DNA of 64,000 bases from Berberis thunbergii (taxonomy: Eukaryota; Streptophyta; Magnoliopsida; Ranunculales; Berberidaceae), in contig QNQO01000458.1 of assembly GCA_003290165.1 (NCBI GenBank), positions 124,001 through 188,000 of the forward strand. The letters run 5' to 3'. Under the pieces are notes generated by a model. The model was not told the origin of the DNA and did not search any database. It was given only the letters and a program-made list of their open reading frames with translations. A program made the position numbers and the translations under genes. Numbering within the stretch: the first letter of the stretch is position 1; the number at the start of each line of letters is the position of its first letter. This document shows positions 23,401-34,999 of the stretch, in pieces.

Positions 23401-25483
23401 TGTGAGAAATGAAAATGAAACAACAAATGAAACAAATGAGATTATTATGAGAATGAGATGAGGGTATTCCCTATTTATAGTTTAAGGGTATTCTAGTAAT
23501 TTAATCGGTTAAACGGATATCCGCGGGGCGGATATGGTTAAATTTGTATCCGCCCCGAATAATAAACGGATATAATTTGGATACCTGTATCTGCCCCAAC
23601 CTCCATATACCCTTAACCAAATTCGCCCCAAACGGGGCGAGTGGGGCGGATATCCGTGAAAATTCGTCCCACTGCCATCCCTAATTAAATACAAACATTC
23701 CTCCTGCCTTCAAGTATAGGCACTCGTTTAGACACTCTTTCAAGGGATTTATGGTGGAATGGTACTGCTGAAGGCAAATCTAGACACCTTTGTTCCTGCG
23801 ATAGAATATCTAGACCACGTCATCTGGGTGACCTCGGAATCCCAGTCACTAAATTCAAGAACCTTGCCTTACTGGCTAAAAATCTATAGCACTTAATTGC
23901 CAATCTGTCGTCCCCTTGATCCACCTTTCTTAAAGCCTTGTATTTCAAGAACAAATCCATTTTTCATCTTGACAAGGCCCCTTCAATGGCTTCTTATGCC
24001 TGGTGTGGTCATCTGAAAGTGTTCCCTCACATACGTCAGTTCTCCTGCTGGCAAATTTTCTGACCAAGCCCATCTTTGGCATGATCGTTGGATTAAACCA
24101 GGTTTTCGGTTAGCGGATTGTGTGGTTGAAAAATCTCAGAACCAATCTTCCCCACTTTGCGGCTGACCTCTGGATCGTCCACCCGAACAACATGGTCTCT
24201 TGGAGCTCTGACTTGCTACACTCCTTTCTCCCTTCTCCTGTGGTCCAAGATATTCTTGCCATTGTCATTAAGAAAACCTCTACTCCTGATAAACTCATTT
24301 GAACTGCCAACAAGAAGGGTCTTTTCACTGTCCATAGTGCTACTAAAGCTTTCTTTTCAACCCGGTTTGGGACATCTACCTCCTCTTCCAATCCCTTGCC
24401 AGGTTCCATTCTGCGATATTTGTGGCATGTTAAAGCCCCTCCCAATGCCATCCTCTTTCTCTGGAAACTTACTCAAGACCTGCTTTCGACCTTAACAAAT
24501 CTGATATGGGTCCATGTCTCATTGGATAATGTTTGTCCACTATGCCAGTCGCATCCGGAAGACGGAGTTTACCTTTTCTTTCGCTACCCCATCTCTCTCA
24601 GACTTTGGCGTAGTTCCATGACTCCTTTTGATTGGCAGCAGGGAAATTCTCGTCTTTCTTCTATTCCAGACTTTATCCTGTTTGTTTTGAAGTCGGCCAA
24701 CCATAGATTGCATGAGAAGGATGAGATCCTTTCTCAATTTACGACCACTCTGTTTTCCATTTGGGGATTTCGCAATGAAATCATTTTTAAAGGGACCAAA
24801 TTTAACCTACGATTCTTTGTTGCCATGCTTCGGACTACTTGGGCTTCCTTTCAACAGATTTTGTCACGGCAAGCACTGGCAATCCTCCCCCAAATCTTTC
24901 TAGCAGGTCCTATCAATAGGATCTTTTTAGATTGAATGAGAATTCTTTTGTCAAAGCTTCAGCAAGACGAGATACCTTGTTAGACTAACTTTTAGTGGCT
25001 TCATGTCACCACTTGAACACCAACTTGGCATCTTTGGCAGCACAGGCACCATTCACAACACCTGATTCGACAATTGTCAGTTTTGACGCATCTTTCTTTA
25101 TCTCTTCTAATCAGGGAGTGGTTGACGTTGTAGCTATGGATATGCGAGGAAAAAAAAATTTACCCTTGCTTGCCCTATTTCTGGTACAGTCATGGACAAC
25201 ACCATGGCGGAAGCCTATGCGGCAGAAGCAGCTTGAGATGATCCATGCTCAGAAATGGGAGGAAGGTCTTTCGTTTGGGGACTCGGCTAACCTTTTGCTT
25301 GCTATTCAGGAGTGTTCATTTTTTGCTATGGATTGGACATGGAGACCAATTATTACTAATGTTAGGAGACTCCTTTTGTTGCCAAAATGGAAATGTAAAT
25401 ATATTAATAGGGAACTCAACCTAGAAGCCCATAATCTAACTCATGAAGTTGGTTTATCACTATGTAATTTTGTTTCTAGTTAA
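20429..25483 (+). pseudogene. LINE ORF2: endonuclease, reverse transcriptase, RNase H-like
   Basis: It starts MIISWNSRGMG at 20429, the usual start of the plant LINE endonuclease, but the endonuclease is then mostly deleted and rearranged. The C-terminal endonuclease part includes NPKPFNFFHMWM (about 20960). Reverse transcriptase shows NPSRGLHQGDSISPYLF (about 22140) and the polymerase motif LLYADDLILFC (about 22290). The zf-RVT segment has LWKLTQDLL and CPLCQSHPED (about 24460-24560). A terminal RNase H-like part begins VSFDASFF (about 25078) and includes NREL..EAHNLTHE. At least six frame changes and several stops are present, plus a hAT insertion at 22672-23683. The conserved YADD shows this was once an active polymerase. 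Confidence 0.9.
22672..23683. mobile_element. hAT element, third insertion in the LINE
   Basis: Ends TAGGGATGGCA and TGCCATCCCTA. Target duplication ATTAAATG (22664-22671) / ATTAAATA (23684-23691), 7 of 8. The interior includes ATCTCAGAGATTACAAAAAA-type repeats (22895-23035) and about ten tandem copies of a CGACCACCCTTGAGGCCGAG-like unit (23080-23380). Confidence 0.9.
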
Positions 25484-25529
25484 TGCATTGCTTTGTTTCT
25501 CATAAATAATAATAATAATAATAATAATG

Positions 25530-27040
25530 AGTATTGAGTGGAAAGTTTATGGGATCCAAGTTTTTTTTATCAAACAAAGTTCTGGTATGGTTAAGCTTAT
25601 GGGTTGTAAGCATAATTGTCAAAACGTTTCTCGTAATATATCTCGCAAACTAAAATTTAAGTTATATAAATAGTATCATAATATATATCATTATCATTAT
25701 CATCCAGCAGGGCCAAAACATATATGACTCGAGGTATCCAAAAGGGCAAAAACTTGTACAATGCCCACCATATACAAAATGTGGCTAAATGTTCATTTGA
25801 AGTACTAAATGGACTAATAATAATAATAAAATAGTCATTAGTTGCTAAATATGGCATGAAGTCATCCCCGACCTCCTCACTGCCAAAATCATCATCATTG
25901 CTTTCAGTGTCAACATCTTCAACTTCTTTCTCCTCTACTTCTTCATTTTGTTTTTCATCATTTTCTTCCTTACTCAGAATCTTCATCTATAAGGTTTCGA
26001 GAGGATGCCACCTTTTTCCCTTCGCAATTGTCACCTTATTTGCATTATCATCATCGTATCTTGTATCCTGTGGACCTAGAAAGAAAGTTAAATTTGACAA
26101 GTTGATTCCCATTTATCAATTTTCACCATCTCCATAGTTTAAATATATTCTAAATAACTTGAAATAGTTACCTCTCCTCCCCTCCCATTAAATTAGGGAT
26201 GTCTCCCCCATCTCTTCCAACTCTTATAATGGTTAGTTATGATCATAATTTTTCAAATCTCATGATTGGCCTTACCGTGAATGTGAATGTTTCACGGTTT
26301 GAATTGACCACTGGCAACAAGTGCTCTCATACAATTTGCTTTAGGCCAAATCTTTTTTATTCCTCAATTCAACCCGTGATTTTATAACTATCATGATTTG
26401 TTTAACCATGTGTATTATATTTTCATGATTTGAATTGACTGTGATTATACATGTTCGGTTTGGATAGGCCATGTGAACTAGCAATAAATGCCCAAAAAAC
26501 TTGTTCGCATCCAAACCTCTTTCATCCACTCGGTCAGTGTAGACCGTGATTTTTTAACTATCACGATTTGCTTAATCATGATTGTTGAATTTTCATGGTT
26601 TGGATGGAACATGTGAATTGGCAACAAATCAAACCATTATTTATCTTCACATTTTACAATCATGATGTGAAATGACACATTTTCCAAAAAATCATAAGAA
26701 TTAATTTGGCTTTGAAAAAGAAGAAGTGGGTTTAAGCTCAACAACATGTCGGGAAGGTAATTTGGGTTTGACTAATAATTACGGGAGGTGATCCTAAAAT
26801 AACCAAGATAATGGGAAGGTATGACAAAATAAGTGAAAAATGAGGGTATGTCTTAATCCCATATAGTTTTGTCATTAAATACCATATTTTGTTAATTAAT
26901 TTAATAGTGATTAATTATTTAATTTAATAGCGATAAAATACTACATTAAGATTATATGTTTACTTAAACGAGGATGGCAATTTGCATTTGCTAATAGCAT
27001 TCTTCATAAGAATAAAGCTATTTGTGTTCTGTATTGAATT
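25530..27040. other. Repeat-bearing intergenic DNA with one acidic ORF
   Basis: The minus strand has a Glu/Asp-rich ORF at 25986-25657 (EENDEKQNEEVEEKEVEDVD). I do not recognise it, and acidic low-complexity ORFs arise easily. From about 26250 to 26640 a segment of about 165 bp is repeated, sharing CGTGATTTT..AACTATCA..GATTTG and TTTTCATG[AG]TTTG blocks. The rest is AT-rich with nothing recognised. Confidence 0.45.
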
Positions 27041-27042
27041 TA

Positions 27043-27730
27043 GGTTTTTTTTAGTTTGATACCCATTAGTTTTTGCCAAAATAGTAAAACTAATCGAGTC
27101 TAACCCCAAAAATAACATTGATTGTCATAGTCAATACAAGTCAAATAAATAGGTTGACTTCCCATGACTATTTCAATTCGTTTAAAATAAACAAATACCC
27201 TTCAATTACACTAAAATGAGTAAAACTAATTGAGTCTAACCCCGAAAATAACAATGATTGTCATAGTCAATACAAGTCAAATAAATAGGTTGACTTTTCA
27301 TGACTATTTCAGTTCCTTTAAAATACACAAATGCCCTTCAATTACATGGCATTGGCATCCGTTAGGTCTAAAATGACAACAAATTCATCCAAGGGGCCAA
27401 AGATTGCTTCATAGTTACGGGGATATCCAATGACTTACCCTCGTTAAGGTTTTAACGACTTAACCCTTGTTTTCTTCACCCTTATCAAACAAACATGTAA
27501 CAAAACCAACAGGCTACCCAGCAACGATCCAACATGTGCCTTGCACGTGTCATCTAATTGAAGGTATTGCGTATTCTAAAGGAAATGAAATAGTCATAGG
27601 AAGTCAACCTATTTGACTTGTATTAACTATGATAGTCAACGTGGTTTTCAGAGTTAGATTCAATTGGTTTTCAAATTGTGTACTAGACTCAATTTGGCAT
27701 AACTAACTGGTGCCACACTCAGAAAAACCC
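27043..27730. mobile_element. Mutator-type MITE with internal direct repeats
   Basis: Left end GGTTTTTTTTAGTTTGATAC and right end inverted GGGTTTTTCTGAG. The arms share CCATTAG/CAGTTAG and TTGAGTCTA blocks. Flanks TTGAATTTA (27034-27042) and TTGAATTAA (27731-27739) form a 9-bp duplication with one mismatch. Inside, a unit of about 134 bp (GAGTCTAACCCC ... CCTTCAATTACA) occurs twice in a row (about 27096 and 27231) and once inverted (about 27555-27665). Confidence 0.7.
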
Positions 27731-27989
27731 TTGAATTAATTCAAGATATGAATCATGAGGAAATATATGAGAATTAAGTTTGATGGAGACAATTTTGCAA
27801 TTTATTTTTTTATTATAATTAAATCGAGAAATCAATATTTTCCTTGAGATGCATATATCGATGTTTATATTCATTCTTTTTGTTGATCCTGAGGGTGTTC
27901 ATGATACTAGATGAAATGGGCAAAGCATATGGATGGTAGTTGATGTGTTTAGTTATGTCATCGCTGATCTCGATGATCTCAATCCTGCA

Positions 27990-28540
27990 AAAATGAACAG
28001 CGGTTAAGTCAAGGACCACCGTTGTGGTGGCCGAAGGCACTTCGATGCTTAAGTCAGATCTCAATAAAAAGAAGATTGAAGATTGTATGTAAATTGCAGC
28101 ATGTGTGCCTACCTTTCTTCTTATTTTCATCTCTCACAAATATCGAGTGTTCTTTCACCAACTGTACTTGTGATCCAGGCGTGAAAGAGGGAAGAGATCT
28201 TGCATAAGATCTCACTTGTGCATTGACTCAATCTCTTCAGCACTTGGCTCTGTTCAGGACCCAATGCTTGATTGGGCTAGACTTATTTTGTGCCAGAGGA
28301 TCTTAGGCTTGTGACAACTTTAAGATTCGTTATTCGGGCCTTATTGTCTTGGGTCAAACCCTGAGACCCGTGCCTCTGGGGCTGGCGTGTCTTGGGCCTG
28401 GGCACCTGACTTACGTGTTGGACAGCAGTTTGTGCATGGGTCCGTGTGGGACTGCGCTGAAGCCTTTTACGTGCTAGGGTTAGTCCATGTCACATGTACG
28501 GCTGTGATTGAGTGATTGTTTGATGTCTCATCAGTAGTCA
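27990..28540 (+). mobile_element. LTR fragment related to the Retand-like family
   Basis: GTGGCCGAAGGCACTTCGAT (28027) and GATGCTTAAGTCAG match the LTR at 10060-10090, and the later GCCCAAT/GGGCC-rich part and TGATGTCTCATCA (28520) echo the 10510 region. Ends not determined. Confidence 0.4.
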
Positions 28541-28639
28541 TTTACATTCATGTTGATTGTAATTTGCGATAGAAAAATTGTCACGACTCGATCCACATAA
28601 AACAATATTGTCCGCTCTGGACCCAACCTAACTACCGTA

Positions 28640-30900
28640 GGATTATCCGTTTCCCCAAAACTCGGGACGTGAAATTCAATAACAATATAAACATTTAGCC
28701 GCAACAACAACTTAAACATGATTTAGTTACCAAAACAAATAAAAACTCTAACCAGGAAATACTGACGTTGCTAGCCACACTAGCGGAACTCCAGTAACGG
28801 TGCTCAAAAGTCTCTAACCTGAAATGCTCATCGGCTACATTCCCAAAGGAATGTACCCAAGAAGCAAAAGCTCACTTGGGTCAGCAATAAAGCTGGTGTG
28901 AGTAAATCTTCATCCCAAAATCAATAAATTTGCACGCGATAACATCAAACTAAACCCAAACAATAAACAACTGCACCAACAGGTGGTTCCTCAATGAAGC
29001 AAAGGTGTCATGCAAGAAGAACGCAGTTCAAAGAATTTAGTTCCTCAATGAGGCAATCATGTCATCGTCCTAATAAGTAAATATGGATTTACTTGTACTT
29101 GCACTGTAGAAGTTGACTATGGCAAATCTGACCTGCAGAAATATTAGTGGACTTGTCATCCTGCATGAAAGGGTTAGAAACGATATAACGTAATTTATTA
29201 ATTAAACAGTTGTCTTCATACAATATTTGACGTACACATATTATTTACTTTTTTTATTTGAATTTGATTCATTTTTAATGGATTGATCACTTAGACGATA
29301 CCACATTCGCACCACCTCCATGCCAAACATACATGCCCGTATGCCTCTCTCATATATATAAAGGAGAACTACTCCGTCATCCATGCCCAAGTGGGGACAC
29401 ATCACATACAGGCATGCATCACCGAATACTCCTAACTATATGAGTAACAATAAGCAACTCTTGGGCTATCAATGTGCATAAAATCACGTCACATTTTTTA
29501 CGAATAAATACCAAAGCCAATCTTAGGCATAAAAAATCACCTCATTTTCGCAAGACTAACCTGAAGGTTATTTTAGTTTCTCTATAAAAAAAAATAGTTG
29601 TCTCACCTTCGCAAGACGACCCGCAAGTTATTTAGTTTCTCTATAAGAGAGGGAAATAATAAACAAAAAGAGGTGTGGTAGTTCTAAGTGATACAATTCC
29701 AGGTGATTAAATTTTCAGAAAGCAAAGTTTATCAATATCATTTATTTTTTATATTTCATAATTCCTCCACAATGACATTTTGTCATTCATAAATCGATTC
29801 ACCACAATCTTCGCCCACACTTTTGAGGAAACATAGCATTTTTGTAAACAAAATTTATATAGCAGAGCGGGGATCAAACCCATCCAATGAGAGGATTCAA
29901 GTTCCTACCAGTATGGTAACATCACACTTTCAATCATAGCTCCTTATTGAGTCTAATTCAAGCTATGAAATAAATCATCACTGCTTCATAACATTGTTAA
30001 CAATAAAAAATAAAAATAAAAACAACATATATATTTAAAAAAAAAACCATACTCCAATTCTCGTTATCACACATTACTGCATATAGCAAATGAGTTCAAA
30101 ATGTTCATCACAAGAGTTGCATTTATACCAACCCATCCTTTAAGGCAAAGTAAACAAATAAAATGCAAGATAATCGCAAAGGGATTTGCATTTTAGATCC
30201 ACCAAACAGTAAAAATCGAAGCATGAAACTCAATAAAAAGAAAACTCTAAATTCAACTGAAACAAACAGCTCGGACTGATTCATACAACATTGTATATCA
30301 ACTAGAACTTCCCCCTAAATCAACTGATTAGAACATCCAAAGCTCAGCAGAAATGCCCGCTTAAATTAGCTGAAATAATCTTTAAACATAGCTACAAACA
30401 ACTCCCAAAATAGACTAAAACCAACCGTCTAATGTCAATCGTAGCCTTCCCCAAACTCAACCGAAAACATCCTAGTTGTAGCCCGTAACACAGTCCCAAG
30501 AAAATCACACTTCAGTCCGCACAACAAAACCAATACACCCTAATTAAGCTACTATAAAAACAGAACACGATCATAACACAGTAAAGATCAAAACCCACCA
30601 TATAATATAAAATTAAACCAAACCCATTACTCAGAAAGACACTCACAAATTTCATATCTAATCAACAAACTCAACATTTTTAAATTCATACAAAAAAATT
30701 ATATATATAAAAGGGAGAACGAAGATAACTCACAATATGACTCCCGACCACTCTCACCAATCATTGTGAAGAAAATGATGTGTCGTTGTTTTTAGAAAAC
30801 CAATCACATAAGGATCCACTTGCATCGAAGTCCATACCTCTGTTCACCAGCTCAACCTTGGATGAAATCTTATTCAATACCACTTTCAACATTAATACAC
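28640..30900. other. Repeat-like DNA without a gene
   Basis: No coding region recognised. The motif CTCACTTGGGTCAGCAATAA near 28870 and paired CTTCGCAAGACGA-type stretches (29545 and 29605, both followed by TTTAGTTTCTCTATAA) are typical of plant retroelement DNA. Confidence 0.4.
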
Positions 30901-30904
30901 TAAA

Positions 30905-31700
30905 TCTCTATAGTCTCTGCTCATGCTAACAAAAAATTCCCTACCCTCATCAACCAGGCCTGCATGATTACAAGGACATAGGACTCCAATGAATGTTATA
31001 TCATTCGGTTTTATTTTGTTTTTCAGCATCAGAGAAAATAACTCAAGGGTTTTTCTTCCTTGTCCATTACTTGCTAGACCTTTAATCAGGGCAGTCCAAG
31101 ATAAGGCATTTTGTCAAACACTTTGATTGAGCTTTCTACACACCCACATTTCGCATAGAAGTCAATCAAAGTTGTTCCCAATGTAACCTTGAGTTTCATT
31201 CTCTTTCTCTTTATATGGGAATGTATCCATCTGCCTGTCTCAAATGCTCCCAAAACGGCGCAAGAAAGAACACTTACCATGGTAATCTCATTTGGCTCCA
31301 CTTTGGCCGCTTGCATCTCATGAAACAGATCTAGTGTTTGTTTACATTTACCTGATTGATTATAATTAACCAGATATCATGGCACTCCATGCAACAACAT
31401 CTCGAGTAGGCATCTCATCAAACAACCTCCTTGTCGTGTCTACCTTGCCACATTTCGCATACATATCAATAAGTGAGGTTACCAAATTCAATTTTCCCAT
31501 TAGACGCTTTGTGTGAATATATTCGTTTATCGATTCTCCCAACTCCAAATTCCCTAATCTTCCACAAGCAGTCAAAACAGTAATTAGAGTGATTACATGG
31601 AGTTGAATGTCATATTCCAAAGTATCATGAAGCAATTCCACAACCTCTTCCCAGTGACCACTTTGATCCCTCTTCTCTTCTTATCCTTTCCCTTCCTTAT
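30905..31700 (-). pseudogene. PLS-class pentatricopeptide repeat pseudogene
   Basis: The minus strand gives three reading-frame blocks of PPR protein. Block 1 (about 31690-31366) contains LITVLTACGRLGNLELGESI, VTSLIDMYAKCGKVDTTRRL and FDEMPTRDVVAWSAMISG. Block 2 (about 31360-31095) contains FHEMQAAKVEPNEITMVSVL, GTTLIDFYAKCGCVESSIKV and FDKMP. Block 3 (about 31100-30905) contains TALIKGLASNGQGRKTLELF and HAGLVDEGREFF. LIDMYAKCG and VVAWSAMISG are diagnostic of PLS-type organelle RNA-editing factors. The blocks are in different frames, there is no start, and the E and DYW parts are missing, so this is a fragment of a dead gene. Confidence 0.9.
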
Positions 31701-32111
31701 TCTCCATGTATCACCCTCTTCATCAAAACCATGCTCTATAAATTGTTCATCCCTCTTAACCAAGTATAAGAATTACCAAAAATAAAATAAAAACATACTA
31801 TCAAATGAACCCAATGAAACAATTCAAATAAACCCTCTTCAATACAATCCATTCCTAGGTTTATTTAATACAATCAAATAAACCCACTGAAACAAGATCA
31901 TACAGTAGACTACAATCCAAAAGAAGAGAACTTTAATCCAAACATGATCCCTAAATGAACATCCACTATATCCAAAACCAATATACTAACCAAACTTGAA
32001 AAATATTCAAAACCCAACTCAAGAATCCCAAAATAATTGACCCCAATCCATAAAATTGAAACTTTATGAAACCAATAGCAGCTCTAATAAAAATGATGGA
32101 AAAACACTCAC

Positions 32112-32484
32112 TTGACGAAATCGCAGATGATTGCGCAACAGATCCATCCTTGGCGAACACACTACGATACATCAGTCCATCACCGTTGATCGTCATCGTC
32201 AGCGACAGCCAAAGCCAACACTTCCTTCCAGGGTCTTAAGTAGCAGTAAATCCATTCATCCTCCCAGGGTCTTGTGTAACATTGCTGCTAGACGTTAATT
32301 TTTATAGAGGTACTGGCTGAGGAGAAACCAAGCGCAATCCATTCCTCTGCAAATCCTCCTTCGGCAACACACCCAATGCATGCCAACCTGCCAACCTTTC
32401 ATCTCTCATATCTCTCAAACTCACATTACCCATAGCATTCCTAACTCCACCAGTTCTATCACTTCTCCCTAATGAAGCCTGCAT
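32112..32484 (-). other. Unrecognised exon-like ORFs
   Basis: Minus-strand ORF 32484-32302 (60 codons) encodes a compact, non-repetitive peptide including DERLAGWHALGVLPKEDLQR and LVSPQPVPL. Just downstream, 32196-32112 encodes MTINGDGLMYRSVFAKDGSV followed by a donor-like AAGTGAGTG. Composition is protein-like and unlike the surrounding AT-rich DNA, but I cannot name a family. It may be a gene fragment carried by the surrounding repeat. Confidence 0.25.
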
Positions 32485-33123
32485 TTCTAATCATTTTTAT
32501 GCCATAACAACAGCCGAAGAATCCACATTATGTCCAACAACCCTCTGAATAGGATTCAGAACCACTTCCACTGTCATCTTGATTGTCTTTTATCTCTATC
32601 TTCTGGCAATGAAATCAGAAGTGAAGGACAGGGACGAGAAGGGAATGAGAAAGGAAGAAGTTTGGTGCGGTGGGATCAGTTGCGACGCGCAGTCACAGGC
32701 TGTGCTCTCCAAATGGGGAGAGGAAGATGTGCAGGTGGGGAGAAGAAAAAAATGGGGAAGAAGAGGGAGTGTTTTCTTTATAAGGTGGGTGGTTATCCGC
32801 CCCCATTGAAATTCTGAAAGCACCTATCCCTAAACTCACAAAATAAAACCCTAAAATTTTGAAATTTAAATTCAATTAAATGTAACTTCAAAATAAAATA
32901 AATTAGTTTTTATGAAATTTAGGGGTGTTATGTTACATTATACACATGTTAAATGGAATCTCGTCCTGAGATTCGGAATGTAAGAAAGTTAACTGAATTT
33001 CGAAAAAAAATAAAATTTGCCAAACGAAATAAGATTTTAAAATACAAATTTCAATTGATTTTTTAGGTACATTAATTTTTATTGTCATTGAAAAAGTAAA
33101 GGTGTTACATAAGGGGGGTGGAT

Positions 33124-33839
33124 TGTAATACCCTGAGTGGGCGGGCTCTGAGGCTGACGGGCTACCTTGTGTGGGCGGGCTCTGAGACTGACAGCTCCGT
33201 GTGTGGGCGGGCTCAGGAGGTTAGCTGGCTACCTCTGTGTTATAGTCCCACATCGTCTGGATGAGGGATGGAGATGCGTTATATATGTATGAGTTTGGAT
33301 CTACATGACACAACGCGTTTTAAAGCTGTGTGGGTAGTTAGGTTGGGCACAGAGCTGACAATATTGTTTCATGTGGATAGGGTCATGACAGAATGATATC
33401 AAAATCGGACCCAGCCGGAAGTGTGCCAACGAGGACGTTGGGCCCTAAGGGGAGTGGATTGTAATACCCTGAGTGGGCGGGCTCTGGTAGCTCCATGTGT
33501 GGTCGGGCTCAGGAGGCTGGATTGTAATACCCTGAGTGGGCGGGCTCTGAGACTGGCAGCTCCATGTGTGGTCGGGCTCAGGAGGCTGACAGACTACAGT
33601 GGTCGGGCTCAGGAGGCTGGCAGACTACCAAGTGTGGGCGGGCTCAAAGGCTTGCAGGCTACCTCAGTGTTATAGTCTCACATCGCCTGGGTAAGGGATG
33701 GAGATGTGCTATATATGTACGAGTTTGGATCTACATGACACGACACGTTTTAAAGACGTGCGGGTAGTTAGGTTGGGCCCAGAGCGGACAATATTGTTTC
33801 ATGTGTATCGGATCATTTTATGTGGATCGGATCATGACA
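33124..33839 (+). mobile_element. TRIM: miniature LTR retrotransposon with 69-bp interior
   Basis: LTR 1 (33124-33390) and LTR 2 (33460-33839) both start TGTAATACCCTGAGTGGGCG and end CATGACA. Between them are only 69 bases: a degenerate initiator-Met-type primer site TGATATCAAAATCGG (33394) and a polypurine tract AAGGGGAGTGGAT (33447-33459). A second polypurine tract, AAGGGGGGTGGAT, sits directly left of LTR 1, so LTR 1 is itself the right end of a tandem unit whose left part is lost. LTR 2 is longer because of internal duplications, including a second TGTAATACCC at 33523. No coding capacity. Confidence 0.85.
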
Positions 33840-34072
33840 AAAATGGTAGTAATTTGTGTTCGGGCGAAAACATGGTAGTAAAAGTCGCATATAATTCACA
33901 CACAATTCAATTGAACTAGAAGATCAAGATTTGTAATTCATGAGCTATTGAAAGGGGAAAAGAAAACGTGAAAAACTAAAGTAAACAAGTTTGAATTGCC
34001 TATGTGAACAATGTCTCCGTAGTGGAAGAAGAAAATTAATGAAAGAATGTTACACCATTGAAGACCCTTATC

Positions 34073-34993
34073 TCATTGAGGAGCTACGAGATCATGCTCA
34101 AGAATTGGAACCGTACGAGCCACAGGTGCCATAGGCGCTCTCACATGTCCAACCATAGATATCTGCAAGGCTTCCTCTTCATAAGCTCTTCTCTCCATCT
34201 CCACCATTTGAGATTTCTTCTTTGCCTTAACAATCAATGCAACAAACAAAAAACCCAACAAAGAAGCACCCACAACCACCCCAAATAGAACCCCAATTAT
34301 CAATTTCGATTTACTCAGTTTACCTTGTTTAAAACGTGAAGTAGGGGTCTCAATAACCATACCAAAGTGCCCACTTCTCATTGTAGCACATACCATCGAC
34401 GACATCAATGGATATGACATATTAACTTGTCCATCAGAACCAAAACTAGCACACAAAGGCCTAGTAACCCAACTACTGTTGAATTTTGTAACATTGGAAA
34501 AATTGATCCTAATAGGTTTGTTTCCTGCCACAAGTTCAACCTGAGTTAGAGTGGAAGAACTGAGATTCGTCGCATCATAAACAACTAGGCCTAGAATAGG
34601 AGAAACAAGTGTGTAACCAGAAACATTGTAATTCTCATAATAGATGGAAGACCATTTTTCTCCTAGAATCTGCCTAACAATTAGTACTCTTTCAACACAA
34701 GGCTGAGCTGACACACCCATTGATATACTAAACTCCTTAACTTGTGCGCCATATCGTCGAAGACTGCCACATCTGAACCTCCCTGTATCAGCTCCAACAC
34801 CTGTGAAATCATCTGGTACTTGCACTTTGTATATGAAACCAGTCTTGTTGTGCTTTGTATATGACCGGAGAGCGTACTCCCCTAGATGATTGATCAAACT
34901 GGTGGCTTCAACTCCCCGGGATTCGATCAATGTGGATGAACATATGAAGAACAATGTGGTGATAAACATATAAGGAGGAAGGAGAGTGCCCAT
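34073..34993 (-). CDS. DUF1191 single-pass membrane protein
   Basis: A single-exon 306-residue protein of the plant-specific DUF1191 family; function is not established. Residues 1-25 are a signal peptide (hydrophobic MFITTLFFICSSTLIES). The outside part, about 26-230, has several Asn-glycosylation sequons (NKT, NVS, NLS, NFS, NVT, NSS, NMS) and four to five cysteines (for example RFRCGSLRRYG, AQPCVERV, RPLCASFG, SMVCATM) suited to disulfides. Residues 231-255 (LIIGVLFGVVVGASLLGFLF) form one transmembrane helix, followed by a basic KAKKK stop-transfer stretch and a 50-residue cytosolic tail. The length is normal for the family and the frame is unbroken, so it is probably functional. It stands alone on the minus strand; no operon-like context applies. 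The predicted location is the plasma membrane. Confidence 0.92.
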   Translation of the reverse strand: MGTLLPPYMFITTLFFICSSTLIESRGVEATSLINHLGEYALRSYTKHNKTGFIYKVQVPDDFTGVGADTGRFRCGSLRRYGAQVKEFSISMGVSAQPCVERVLIVRQILGEKWSSIYYENYNVSGYTLVSPILGLVVYDATNLSSSTLTQVELVAGNKPIRINFSNVTKFNSSWVTRPLCASFGSDGQVNMSYPLMSSMVCATMRSGHFGMVIETPTSRFKQGKLSKSKLIIGVLFGVVVGASLLGFLFVALIVKAKKKSQMVEMERRAYEEEALQISMVGHVRAPMAPVARTVPILEHDLVAPQ

Positions 34994-34999
34994 GTAAGA

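Larger units (their letters stand above)
15950..25528 (+). mobile_element. L1-type LINE, degenerate, with three hAT insertions
   Basis: A non-LTR retrotransposon read rightward: ORF1 remnant, then ORF2 with endonuclease, reverse transcriptase, zf-RVT and RNase H-like segments, ending in an ATAATAATAATAATAATAAT tail at about 25505-25528. Three hAT elements of about 1 kb (17018-18043, 18344-19387, 22672-23683) interrupt it. Without them it would be about 6.5 kb, a normal length for plant L1 elements. Frameshifts and stops are numerous. I could not find a target-site duplication, so the 5' end is approximate. Confidence 0.85.
28579..33839. mobile_element. Composite with inverted LTR-like ends
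   Basis: The left end, TGTCACGACTCGATCCACAT, continues for about 55 bases as the inverted copy of the right end, which runs GAGCGGACAATATTG to TCATGACA at 33839. Both ends are flanked by AAAAT (28574-28578, 33840-33844). The right end is the LTR of a TRIM. Between them lie promoterless AT-rich repeat DNA, a PPR pseudogene and unrecognised exon-like ORFs. Whether this moved as one unit is inference; a 5-bp AT-rich match could be chance. Confidence 0.35.

Noticed and set aside
25657..25986. Acidic ORF, considered as the C-terminal part of an RNA polymerase III subunit.
   Set aside because: Only Glu/Asp richness supports it; no family motif is visible.
29850..29945. Minus-strand tRNA-like A and B boxes (GGTTTGATCCC), possible SINE or tRNA gene.
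   Set aside because: No cloverleaf, no tail and no target duplication.
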